From Palsa-506 sp963755815 (GTDB lineage: Bacteria > Actinomycetota > Actinomycetes > Streptosporangiales > Streptosporangiaceae): 64,000 nt of DNA. The position numbers and the translations under genes are program-made. The notes below the pieces were generated by a model. It was given only the letters and a program-made list of their open reading frames with translations, ran no database searches and had not been told where the DNA came from. Position 1 is the stretch's first letter; each line of letters starts with the position of its first letter. The stretch covers positions 124,001-188,000 of the forward strand of contig CAVWLF010000001.1 of assembly GCA_963755815.1 (NCBI GenBank). The letters run 5' to 3'. This document shows positions 33,881 to 42,351 of the stretch, one piece after another.

Positions 33881-35173
33881 GTGGGAAACTCCCCCGTGGT
33901 ACTCGGGTTCGACTTCGGTGGCACGAAGATCGCCACTGCTGTCTGCGACCTGAAGGGTAACCGGCTGGCGTCGGCGACGGTCTGCACCGGCGCCGGGTCA
34001 GGCGCGCCGGCGGCCAGCGAACCAGGCGCAGCCGAGCCGGCCGCAGCGGGGCCGGCCAGCGACCGGGGTGCGCAGGCGATCTTCGGCCGGGGCGTCCAGG
34101 CGGCCCGTGACCTGCTGGCCGCCTCGGCACCGGGCAGTGAACTGGCCGCGGTCGGAGCGGCCACTTTCGGCATCCCCTTTGAGGACCGGGTGGAGCTGGC
34201 CCCGGCCATCGACGGCTGGGAGTCGCTGGCGCTCGGCCGCGAACTGCGGGCCGCGTTCGAGGGCGCCGAGGTGCGGATGGCCACCGACGCGAAGGCGGCG
34301 GCCACCGCCGAGGTGCGGTGGGGCACCCTGAACGGCTGCGACCCTGGCGTTTATCTCAACCTGGGCACCGGCCTGGCCGCGGCGATCGTCATCGGCGGCC
34401 AGGTCGTCAGCGGCGGGAACGGCGCGGCCGGCGAGATCGGGTACAACCTGCGGGCCCTTTCCGATGTGGGCCGTCCGCTGGGCCGGCGCATGCCGCTGGA
34501 GGGCGTGGTCAGCGGGCAAGGGCTGGCCCGGCAGGCCAGCAGCCGCGGGCTGGGCCGCCGCGGGCCCGGCAGCCCCGGGGCCGGCGGATCCGCGCGCGCG
34601 GGAAACATCCCCGCCGAATCCGCGCTGACGGGAGACGGGCCCGGCGGTTCCGGGCTCGCGGGATACGGGCTCAGCGGGCCCGGCCACGGCGGGCCGGGCG
34701 ACGGCCGGGCGGGCGATCACGCCGCCGGCCAGCTGACCGCGGCGGACATCTTCGCGGCCGCCCCCGGCGATCCCGAGCTGGATGAGCTGCTGACCACCTT
34801 CGTCAATGAGCTGGCTTTCCACCTGGTCAATCTCACCATCTGCATCAACCCGGTGCGGATCTCGGTCGGCGGCGGCATGGCCCGCTCCTGGGCGCGGATC
34901 CGCCCGCAGCTAGAGCAGGCCCTGCGCGCGGGCGTCCCCTACCCGCCGGAACTTGTTCTCGCGCAGTTTCCTTACGACGCCCCGCTGCTCGGCGCGGTGG
35001 CGCTGGCCGTGGACGCCGCGCAAGGCCGCGGCGAGCCGGATCGCGCGGCGCAGGACGCGGTGCCGGCCAGGGCCTCGCCGGTAGCCGGGGCCGGGCATGC
35101 AGCCGGCACAACCGTCCATCTCAGCATGGACACGATGTACCAGAACACCATGATCCAGGACACAAGGGTATGA
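33881..35173 (+). CDS. ROK-family sugar kinase with a Gly-rich insertion
   Basis: A 430-residue glucokinase/N-acetylhexosamine-kinase-like protein without a DNA-binding domain. The phosphate-1 motif is GFDFGGTKIATAVCD. The catalytic Asp is in MATDAKAAATAEV, followed by LNLGTGLAAAIVIGGQ and GAAGEIGYN. The zinc motif CxCGxxGC of classic ROK kinases is absent. Just past the place where it would sit (PLEGVVSGQGLAR) is an insertion of about 60 residues made of Gly, Pro, Ser and Ala, before the C-terminal ISVGGGMARSW. GTG 33881 (after ggcagg) is preferred; TTG 33860 is an alternative. First gene of the rightward unit; the transporter follows after 127 bp. Confidence 0.85.
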   Translation: MGNSPVVLGFDFGGTKIATAVCDLKGNRLASATVCTGAGSGAPAASEPGAAEPAAAGPASDRGAQAIFGRGVQAARDLLAASAPGSELAAVGAATFGIPFEDRVELAPAIDGWESLALGRELRAAFEGAEVRMATDAKAAATAEVRWGTLNGCDPGVYLNLGTGLAAAIVIGGQVVSGGNGAAGEIGYNLRALSDVGRPLGRRMPLEGVVSGQGLARQASSRGLGRRGPGSPGAGGSARAGNIPAESALTGDGPGGSGLAGYGLSGPGHGGPGDGRAGDHAAGQLTAADIFAAAPGDPELDELLTTFVNELAFHLVNLTICINPVRISVGGGMARSWARIRPQLEQALRAGVPYPPELVLAQFPYDAPLLGAVALAVDAAQGRGEPDRAAQDAVPARASPVAGAGHAAGTTVHLSMDTMYQNTMIQDTRV

Positions 35174-35300
35174 CAGATTGCCTGCGTGCCTCCCGGCCGG
35201 TGGCTCCCACCGGCCGGTCACCGTCTGGCACCTGCGCACCTGGCCGGGCAGTCCCGCTCAGCCACCCGGTACGCGGACAATTCATCGGAGGGCTACGGCA

Positions 35301-36989
35301 ATGAGACGCCTAAAGCTGATCGGGGTCGTCATCGCATCCGTCCTGCTGGCCGCCGCCTGCGGCAGCAGCGGCGGCGGTTCATCAGGCCAATCGTCGGGGC
35401 AGGCGTCAGGTCCCAGCGGCGTGCTGACGATCGACAATGAGAGCGGCGGGACCTGGACCTGTGACTTCAACCCGTTCAATCTCTCGGACATCTCCTTCTC
35501 CCTGGGGCCGGTTTACGAGCCGCTGATGTTCGTCAACACGCTGCAGAACGCCAAGGTAACGCCGTGGCTGGCCACCGCCTATGCCTGGAGTAATGGCAAC
35601 AAGACGCTGACCTTCACCATCCGCAAGGGGGTGAAGTTCACCAACGGCAACCCGCTGACCGCAGCCGACGTCGTCTACACCTTCAACCTGCTGAAGGCGC
35701 ACAAGACGCTCGACATCAACTCGGTCTGGGCGGTGCTGACAGGCGTCAGCCAGAAGGGCTCCGACCAGGTGGTCATGACGTTCAAGGCCCCCGCGGTGAC
35801 GTACTTCTACTACATCGCTGACCAGATCGGGATCGTGTCGCAGAAGGTCTGGTCGCAGGTCGCTAACCCGGTGACGTTCGCGGACAAGAACCCCATCGGG
35901 ACCGGCCCGTACACGGCAGGCAGCAAGACCTGCACGCCGCAGAACATCAAGTACACGGCTAACCCGCACTACTGGCAGCCGGGCCTGCCGAAGGTCGGCA
36001 CGATCAACTACCCCGCGTTCCTGACCAACGACACGGCCAACACCTACCTGGCCAACGGCCAGGCTCAGTGGGGCAGCCAGTTCATCCCGAGCATCCAGAA
36101 GTTCTACCTGTCCAAGAGCCCGAATTACCACTACTGGTTCCCGCCGGTCGCCAACGTCTCGATGTTCATCAACCTGACGAACCCGATCCTGAAGAACGTG
36201 GCGGTACGCCAGGCCATGGCCTACGCGATCGACCGGCAGAAGGCGTCCACCATCGGCGAGTACGGCTATGAGCCGGCCGCGAACCAGGCGGGGATCGTCA
36301 CCCCGACGTTCTCCAGCTGGCTGGACGGGTCGCAGGCAACGGCGTACGGCAACGACTACCACTTCGACCCGGCGAAGGCGATCTCCATCCTGGAGAAGGC
36401 CGGATTCAAGCGGGGCTCCAACGGCATCTTCCAGACGCCGTCCGGCAAGCCGCTGTCCTTCACCATCGTCAACAACGGCGGGTTCTCTGACTGGGTGGCG
36501 GCGGTGCAGACCATCCAGCAGAGCCTCAAGGCGGTAGGAATCCAGCTGACGCCGGAAAACCTGGCCCAGACCACGTACCAGACCGACCTCTACACCGGCA
36601 AGTTCCAGCTCGGCTACGGTGCTGAGACCGGCGGCCCGACCCCGTACTTCGAGCTTCGGCAATGGCTCTACGGGCCTAACTCCGCGCCGATCGGCACCGC
36701 GGCCGGCTCCAACTTCGAGCGGTACGACAACGCGGCCATCAACAAGCTGATCGACAAGTACCCCACGACCACCTCGACGACCGAGCAGCACTCGATCGTG
36801 GACCAGCTGCAGAAGGTCATGCTGCAGGAGGTGCCGGTCATCCCGGTCACCGAGTCGGTCGACTGGTTCCAGTACGACACCGGCAGCTTCTCCGGCTGGC
36901 CCACCCCGAGTAACCCGTACGCGCAGCCGGCCGCGTACAACTACCCGGACTGGGCGCAGGTGATGCTGCACCTGGCGCCGGCGAAGTAA
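35301..36989 (+). CDS. ABC transporter solute-binding lipoprotein, family 5 (Opp/Dpp type), probably for oligosaccharides
   Basis: An exported lipoprotein of 562 residues. The signal peptide ends in the lipobox LLAAAC, followed by a Gly/Ser linker. The family-5 fold is clear: TFTIRKGVKFTNGNPLTAADVVYTFNLL, VRQAMAYAIDRQK and AKAISILEKAGF. It starts after cggaggg. Family-5 proteins are often called peptide-binding, but several archaeal, Thermotoga and actinobacterial members bind cello- or manno-oligosaccharides. The surrounding kinases and GH4 enzymes favour a sugar ligand. A strong hairpin follows the stop, before the permease genes. Confidence 0.88.
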   Translation: MRRLKLIGVVIASVLLAAACGSSGGGSSGQSSGQASGPSGVLTIDNESGGTWTCDFNPFNLSDISFSLGPVYEPLMFVNTLQNAKVTPWLATAYAWSNGNKTLTFTIRKGVKFTNGNPLTAADVVYTFNLLKAHKTLDINSVWAVLTGVSQKGSDQVVMTFKAPAVTYFYYIADQIGIVSQKVWSQVANPVTFADKNPIGTGPYTAGSKTCTPQNIKYTANPHYWQPGLPKVGTINYPAFLTNDTANTYLANGQAQWGSQFIPSIQKFYLSKSPNYHYWFPPVANVSMFINLTNPILKNVAVRQAMAYAIDRQKASTIGEYGYEPAANQAGIVTPTFSSWLDGSQATAYGNDYHFDPAKAISILEKAGFKRGSNGIFQTPSGKPLSFTIVNNGGFSDWVAAVQTIQQSLKAVGIQLTPENLAQTTYQTDLYTGKFQLGYGAETGGPTPYFELRQWLYGPNSAPIGTAAGSNFERYDNAAINKLIDKYPTTTSTTEQHSIVDQLQKVMLQEVPVIPVTESVDWFQYDTGSFSGWPTPSNPYAQPAAYNYPDWAQVMLHLAPAK

Positions 36990-37000
36990 CCGTGCCTGCT

Positions 37001-37032
37001 CCCGGGCGGCCCGCGTGCGCGGGCCGCCCGGG
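37001..37032. terminator. Intra-operon hairpin between binding-protein and permease genes
   Basis: A near-perfect 14-bp GC stem with a 4-base loop begins 11 bp after the binding-protein stop. Such hairpins commonly let the binding protein be made in excess over the membrane subunits, by partial termination or by protecting the upstream mRNA. No U-tract is seen. Confidence 0.65.
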
Positions 37033-37092
37033 ACGGCCCGCCTGGTTGAGCGAGGGTAAGGAGAAGAACCGGATGAGCACCAGGAGGAGCAC

Positions 37093-38079
37093 ATGAGGTT
37101 CTTGCTGCGCCGCCTGGGCTTCTTCTTGCTGACGTTGTGGGTGGCGCTCACGCTGAACTTCGTGCTGCCGCGGCTGATGCCGGGCAATCCGGCTCTCGCC
37201 ATCATCGGCAAGTTCAAGGGCGGGATCAGCCCGCAGGCGGTCAAGGTGCTCGAGGCGCAGTTCGGCGTCGGCGCGCATCAGAACGTGGTGGCGCAGTACT
37301 TCAGTTACCTGGCCAACGTGTTTACCGGCAAGTTCGGCACCTCGCTGACCACCGAGCCCGGCGCATCGGTCGGGCGGGTCGTGCTGGACGCGATCCCGTG
37401 GACCCTCGGCCTGGTTGGTGTCACGACGGTGCTGGCCTTCATCCTGGGTACCGGCATCGGCATCCTCGGCGCCTGGAAGCGCGGCGGCCGGCTGGACAGC
37501 CTCATGCCGCCGATCTTCGTGATCATGACGGTGGTTCCCTACTTCTGGATCGGCCTGATCCTGATCCTGATCTTCGGCGTCAAGCTGCACTGGCTGCCGT
37601 ACTTCTTCAGCTACAACTACACGCTGACGCCGGCCCTCACGCCCGCGTTCATCGGCAACGTGATTGAGCACGCCATCCTGCCCGCGTTCACGCTGCTGAT
37701 CACCACCATCGGCATCTGGATTCTCACCATGCGCAACACCATGATCACGACGCTGGCCGAGGACTACGTGCGGATGGCCCGGGCCAAGGGCCTGCCCGGC
37801 CGCCGCATCATGCTCGACTACGCGGCCCGGAACGCGATCCTGCCCAACCTCACCGGCTTTGCCCTGTCCCTCGGGTTCGTGGTCGGCGGCGCGATCCTGA
37901 TCGAGGAAGTCTTCAATTACCAGGGCGTCGGCTACCTGCTGCTGCAGGCCGTCAGCAACAACGATTACCCGCTCATGCAGGCGCTGTTCCTGCTGATTAC
38001 CGTGGCCGTGCTGGTGGCGATCCTGCTCTCCGACATCGCCACGGCGATACTGGACCCGCGGACCAGGGGGGCGAGGTAG
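37093..38079 (+). CDS. ABC transporter permease, DppB/OppB type
   Basis: A 328-residue inner-membrane subunit with six hydrophobic segments. It opens with the standard FLLRRLGFFLLTLWVALTLNFVLPRLMPGNP. The cytoplasmic EAA loop that contacts the ATPase is YVRMARAKGLPGRRIMLDYAARNAILP. It starts after aggaggag. Second gene of the transporter, 2 bp before the next permease. Confidence 0.94.
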   Translation: MRFLLRRLGFFLLTLWVALTLNFVLPRLMPGNPALAIIGKFKGGISPQAVKVLEAQFGVGAHQNVVAQYFSYLANVFTGKFGTSLTTEPGASVGRVVLDAIPWTLGLVGVTTVLAFILGTGIGILGAWKRGGRLDSLMPPIFVIMTVVPYFWIGLILILIFGVKLHWLPYFFSYNYTLTPALTPAFIGNVIEHAILPAFTLLITTIGIWILTMRNTMITTLAEDYVRMARAKGLPGRRIMLDYAARNAILPNLTGFALSLGFVVGGAILIEEVFNYQGVGYLLLQAVSNNDYPLMQALFLLITVAVLVAILLSDIATAILDPRTRGAR

Positions 38080-38081
38080 CC

Positions 38082-39056
38082 ATGTCGGTGCTGGGCGGCT
38101 ACACCGAGACCGGCGATACCGACGCGGTCGGCCCGCTCCTGATGCCCGCGCCGGGCGAGGGGATCACCGGCGCCCGCGCGCTGCGGCGGATGGCCCGCGC
38201 GGTGCGGTCGAACGGCAAGGCAACCGCCGGCGCGGTGCTGCTAGTGATCTTTATTCTGGTGGCCCTGTTCCCCGGAGTCATCGCGCACGACAACCCGAAC
38301 GCCGAGATCTACCCGCGGTCACTCGGCCCGTCGCTGCGCCACCTGCTGGGCACGACGTCCTTCGGGCAGGACATTTACGCCCAGGTGGTGTGGGGAACCC
38401 GGCCGGTGCTCCTGATCGCCTTCGGGGTCGGGATCGGCGCCACGCTCATCGCGATGCTGGTCGGCGTGGCCGCGGCCTACCTGGGCGGCGCCTGGGACGG
38501 AAGCCTCAGCCTGGTCACCGACGTGCTGCTGGTCATCCCGCTGTTCCCGCTGCTCATCATCATCGGCAGCTACCTGCACGGGGTCGGCACCCTGGTCATG
38601 ATCGTCGTCATCACCGCGACCGGATGGTCCTTCACGGCGCGCCAGCTTCGGTCCCAGGCGCTATCCCTGCGCAACCGGGACTTCCTGCAGGCGGCGAGGG
38701 TCCGGGGCGAGCGGTCGCTGTACATCATCGTGGTGGAGATCATCCCGACGATGACGTCGCTGCTCGTGGCCAGCTTCCTGACCAACGCGCTGTACGCGGT
38801 GCTGTTTTCCTCCAGCCTGCAGTTCATCGGGCTCGGCAACCCGGCCGTGACCAGCTGGGGGACCATGCTGTACTGGGCGGAGCAGGAGGAGGCGTTCCAG
38901 ATCGGCCTGCCGCTGTGGATCATCGCTCCCGGCCTGTGCATCGTGGCCCTGGGCGCCGCGTTCGCGCTGCTCAACTACGCATTCGATGAAATCGGCAACC
39001 CGGCCTTGCGGTCGGCGCGGAGCATGCGGGGGAAGCGTGTCAAGCCAACCGCGTAA
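38082..39056 (+). CDS. ABC transporter permease, DppC/OppC type
   Basis: A 324-residue partner permease. A short cytosolic N-terminus leads to the first helix (ATAGAVLLVIFILVALFPGVI), then the periplasmic HLLGTTSFGQDIYAQVVWGTR motif that is diagnostic of DppC. The EAA loop is DFLQAARVRGERSLYIIVVEIIPT. Its last 20 bp overlap the start of the first ATPase gene. Confidence 0.94.
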   Translation: MSVLGGYTETGDTDAVGPLLMPAPGEGITGARALRRMARAVRSNGKATAGAVLLVIFILVALFPGVIAHDNPNAEIYPRSLGPSLRHLLGTTSFGQDIYAQVVWGTRPVLLIAFGVGIGATLIAMLVGVAAAYLGGAWDGSLSLVTDVLLVIPLFPLLIIIGSYLHGVGTLVMIVVITATGWSFTARQLRSQALSLRNRDFLQAARVRGERSLYIIVVEIIPTMTSLLVASFLTNALYAVLFSSSLQFIGLGNPAVTSWGTMLYWAEQEEAFQIGLPLWIIAPGLCIVALGAAFALLNYAFDEIGNPALRSARSMRGKRVKPTA

Positions 39057-40062
39057 CGAGGTCGCCGGCCGCGCCCCGGCCGGGCGGGCGGGCGCGATGC
39101 TGACCGTGCGCGATCTGTCGGTCGAGTACGCCATGGATCGCGGAACCGTGGTCGCGGTGGACAACGTCAGCTTCCACCTGGACCCGGGCGAGTTCATCGG
39201 CATCGTCGGCGAGTCCGGCTGCGGCAAGTCCACGCTGCTGTTCGCCATCGCCCAGCTGCTGGTCTCGCCGGCCGCCATTACCGGCGGCAGCGTCATCTTC
39301 CAGGGCCAGAACATGGTGGGGCTCACCGACAAGGAGATGGCCACCGTCCGGTGGAAGGACATGTCGGTCGTCATGCAGAGCGCGATGAACGCGCTCAACC
39401 CGGTGAAGTCGATCGAGGCGCAGTTCCGGGACGCCATGCGGGCGCACGGCCTGACCGGCCGGGCCGAGGTCGCCGAGCGGTCGGCCGAGGTGCTCAGGAT
39501 GGTCGGCATCGACCCCGCGCACCTCAAGAGCTACCCGCACCAGCTGTCCGGCGGCATGCGGCAGCGCTCCATGATCGCGATGGCGATGCTGCTCACCCCC
39601 GACTTGGTGATCATGGACGAACCCACGTCCGCCCTCGATGTGGTGGCGCAGCGCTCGCTGATGGTCCAGATCAAGGAACTGCAGGAGGAGCTGGGCTTCG
39701 CCATCATCTTCGTCACCCACGACATGTCGCTGGTCAGTCACTTCTCCGACCGGCTGATGGTGATGTATGCGGGCCAGGTCGCGGAGCTCGGCCCCACCCG
39801 GCACGTGTTCGACTCCCCGCTGCACCCCTATAGCGCCGGCCTGCTGGACGCCTTCCCCTCGATCAGGGGCCCCCGGGTCCCGCTGACCGGCATCCCGGGC
39901 CGGCCGCCGGACCTGGCCCGGCCGCCGGCCGGCTGCCGGTTCGCCCCGCGCTGCCCGAAGGTCATGCCCCGGTGCGAGGAGGAGGCCCCCGAGTTGTACC
40001 GCGTGGACGGTATCGATGTCCGCTGCTTCCTGCACGACGAAGGCGGCGCCAGCCATGACTGA
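39037..40062 (+). CDS. ABC transporter ATPase, DppD/OppD type
   Basis: A 341-residue cytoplasmic ATPase. Walker A is GESGCGKST, the signature is LSGGMRQR and Walker B is LVIMDEPTSALD. The C-terminal oligopeptide-transporter extension with the four-Cys iron-sulphur-type motif (CRFAPRCPKVMPRCEEE...RCF) is present. The GTG at 39037 is favoured by the gggggaa site just upstream and by overlap with the preceding gene; an ATG at 39097 would give a shorter N-terminus that still holds the domain. Confidence 0.93.
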   Translation: MSSQPRNEVAGRAPAGRAGAMLTVRDLSVEYAMDRGTVVAVDNVSFHLDPGEFIGIVGESGCGKSTLLFAIAQLLVSPAAITGGSVIFQGQNMVGLTDKEMATVRWKDMSVVMQSAMNALNPVKSIEAQFRDAMRAHGLTGRAEVAERSAEVLRMVGIDPAHLKSYPHQLSGGMRQRSMIAMAMLLTPDLVIMDEPTSALDVVAQRSLMVQIKELQEELGFAIIFVTHDMSLVSHFSDRLMVMYAGQVAELGPTRHVFDSPLHPYSAGLLDAFPSIRGPRVPLTGIPGRPPDLARPPAGCRFAPRCPKVMPRCEEEAPELYRVDGIDVRCFLHDEGGASHD

Positions 40063-41089
40063 CCCGGCAGGACTGGCCGACGGCCAGGACCCGGCCCCGC
40101 CGCTGCTGCGGACCGAGGGGCTGACCAAGCATTTCAAGATCGGCGGCGCCCTGTCCCGGCAGAAGCTGCACGCTGTCGATGACGTCAGCATCTCCATCGG
40201 CGAGCGGCAGATCGTGGCGCTGGCCGGGGAAAGCGGCAGCGGCAAGAGCACGATCGCCCGGCTGCTGGCCAGGCTCTACAAGCCGACCCGCGGCGAGATC
40301 CATTTCCAGGGCCGGCCGCTGTCGGCCATCCGCTCGCGCCAGGACGTACTCCGCTACCGGGGCGACGTGCCGATGGTCTTCCAGGACCCGTTCGCGTCGA
40401 TCAACCCGGTCTTCCGGGTGTCCCACGGCGTGCTGCGCTGCCTCAAGCTGCACCGGCCCGAGCTGTCAGCGGAGCAGCGCCGGGCGGCGGCGGTACAGGT
40501 GTTCGAGACGGTGGGCCTGGCCCCGGGCGCCGAGGCGCTGCAGCGGTTCCCGCACGAGCTGAGTGGCGGTCAGCGGCAGCGGGTCGGCTTCGCCCAGGCC
40601 CTGGCCCTGCGGCCGAAGCTGATCCTGGCCGACGAGCCGGTCTCCATGCTGGACGTCTCGATCCGGATCGGGCTGCTGAACCTGATGACGCAGCTCCGGG
40701 ATGAGCAGGGGGTGTCGTTCCTCTACATCACGCACGACATCGCCAGCGCCCGCTACGTGGCGGACCGGCTGATCATCATGTACGCGGGCCGGATCGCCGA
40801 GCAGGGCCCGTCCGAGGAGGTGCTGGCCAGTCCGCGGCACCCTTATACCCAGCTGCTCCTGTCGGCCGTGCCCGACCCGCGGGCGCCGCTGGCGGTGGGA
40901 GCCGAGACCGACCGGGGCGAGCCGCCGCGGGTGATCGACCCCACGCCCGGCTGCCGGTTCCGCTGGCGGTGCCCGCTGGCGATCGACGAATGCCACCAGG
41001 TCACGCCCGAGCTCAGTCAGCTAGCGCCCGATCACGACGTCGCCTGTCACGTCGCCCGGGCCGGCGCGGAAGTAAAGGCCTTCGGATGA
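40055..41089 (+). CDS. ABC transporter ATPase, DppF/OppF type
   Basis: A 344-residue second ATPase of the importer. Walker A is GESGSGKST, the Q-loop region is MVFQDPFASINP, the signature is LSGGQRQR and Walker B is LILADEPVSMLD. It ends with the OppF-type Cys cluster (GCRFRWRCPLAIDECH...ACHV). It overlaps the previous gene by 8 bp and the GH4 gene by 4 bp (ATGA), so the whole transporter-hydrolase run is translationally coupled. Confidence 0.93.
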   Translation: MTDPAGLADGQDPAPPLLRTEGLTKHFKIGGALSRQKLHAVDDVSISIGERQIVALAGESGSGKSTIARLLARLYKPTRGEIHFQGRPLSAIRSRQDVLRYRGDVPMVFQDPFASINPVFRVSHGVLRCLKLHRPELSAEQRRAAAVQVFETVGLAPGAEALQRFPHELSGGQRQRVGFAQALALRPKLILADEPVSMLDVSIRIGLLNLMTQLRDEQGVSFLYITHDIASARYVADRLIIMYAGRIAEQGPSEEVLASPRHPYTQLLLSAVPDPRAPLAVGAETDRGEPPRVIDPTPGCRFRWRCPLAIDECHQVTPELSQLAPDHDVACHVARAGAEVKAFG

Positions 41090-42351
41090 AGCTTGCGGTA
41101 ATCGGCGGCGGGTCTACCTACACGCCCGAGCTGGTCGACGGGATTGCCCGGCTGGCCGGGGATGTCCATGTCACCGAGGTCGTCCTGGTCGACCCTGACG
41201 AGGGCCGGCTCGCGGTGGTCGGGCCGTTCTCGGCCCGGATCATGGGCGGCTACGGGCATCCGGCGGCGCTGCGCTGGACCACCAGCCTGGACGATGGACT
41301 GGACGGTGCCGGGACGGTCCTGCTGCAGCTGCGGGTGGGCGGGCAGGCGGCCCGTCACCGGGACGAGACCTGGCCGCTGGAGTGCGGCTGCGTCGGCCAG
41401 GAAACGACCGGCGCCGGCGGCCTGGCGAAGGCGCTTCGCACGGTCCCGGTGGTCCTTGACATTGCCGAACGAGCACGGCGGCGGGCGGCCGCTGACGCAT
41501 GGATCATCGACTTCACCAACCCGGTCGGGATCGTCACCCGGGCCCTGCTCGACGGCGGGTACCGGGCCCTCGGGCTGTGCAATGTCGCGATCGGCTTCCA
41601 GCGGCAATTCGCCGCGCTGCTCGGCGTGCCGCCCGCGCGGGTGATGCTCGACCATGTCGGGCTCAATCACCTGACCTGGGAGCGAGCCGCCGTGGTGGAC
41701 GGCACCGACCGGCTGCCCGGCCTGATCGCCGCCCATGGACAGGAGATCGCGGGGCACACCGGCATGCCCGTCTCCGTTATCGAAGAAGTTGGCGCAGTCC
41801 CGTCGTCCTACCTGCGCTACTTCTATGCGCATGACGCCGTGGTGGCGGAGGCACGCGGCCGGGCGACGCGCGCGCAGGAAGTGGCCGAGATTGAGCGACG
41901 GCTGCTGGAGATGTACACCGACCCCGCGCTGGACCGCAAGCCGGAGCTGCTCGGCGAGCGGGGCGGGGCGTTTTACTCCGAGGCCGCGGTGGCGCTGCTC
42001 GCGTCGCTGGTCGGCGACACCGGGGACACGCAGGTCGTGAACGTGCGGAATGCGGGCACGATGCCGTTCCTGCCCGACGACGCGGTGATCGAGGTGCCGG
42101 CCGTGATCGGGGCCGGCGGTGCCGCGCCCGTCCCGGTGGCCCCGCTCGGCCCGCTGATGCGCGGGCTGGTCGCGCACGTCTCGGCGTACGAGGAGCTCGC
42201 GGTGGACGCCGCGCTGCGCGGCGGGCGGCACCGGGTGGCCGCCGCGCTGCTCGCCCACCCGCTGGTCGGCCAGTTCGACCTGGCCTTCGAACTCGCCGAC
42301 CGGCTGATCGCGGAGAATGCAGGTTTCCTGCCCTGGACCTCTGGGCGGTGA
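41086..42351 (+). CDS. Glycoside hydrolase family 4, 6-phospho-beta-glucosidase type (CNVA motif)
   Basis: A 421-residue NAD+/Mn2+-dependent glycosidase. The nucleotide motif is VIGGGSTYTPELV. Other GH4 blocks are VGQETTGAGG, IIDFTNPVGIV, LGLCNVAIGF (metal Cys) and DHVGLNHLTWE (metal His). The C-N-V sequence matches 6-phospho-beta-glucosidases, although the usual Pro after Val is Ala. The substrate is expected to be a phosphorylated beta-glucoside or N-acetylglucosaminide. The start ATG overlaps the ATPase stop, and its own stop overlaps the kinase start (GTGA). Distinct in motif and about 40 residues shorter than the GH4 at 31383-32774. Confidence 0.92.
   Translation: MKLAVIGGGSTYTPELVDGIARLAGDVHVTEVVLVDPDEGRLAVVGPFSARIMGGYGHPAALRWTTSLDDGLDGAGTVLLQLRVGGQAARHRDETWPLECGCVGQETTGAGGLAKALRTVPVVLDIAERARRRAAADAWIIDFTNPVGIVTRALLDGGYRALGLCNVAIGFQRQFAALLGVPPARVMLDHVGLNHLTWERAAVVDGTDRLPGLIAAHGQEIAGHTGMPVSVIEEVGAVPSSYLRYFYAHDAVVAEARGRATRAQEVAEIERRLLEMYTDPALDRKPELLGERGGAFYSEAAVALLASLVGDTGDTQVVNVRNAGTMPFLPDDAVIEVPAVIGAGGAAPVPVAPLGPLMRGLVAHVSAYEELAVDAALRGGRHRVAAALLAHPLVGQFDLAFELADRLIAENAGFLPWTSGR

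Noticed and set aside
35406..37244. Long minus-strand open frame opposite the solute-binding protein
   Set aside because: It is an antisense frame to a complete family-5 binding protein with signal peptide and ribosome-binding site.
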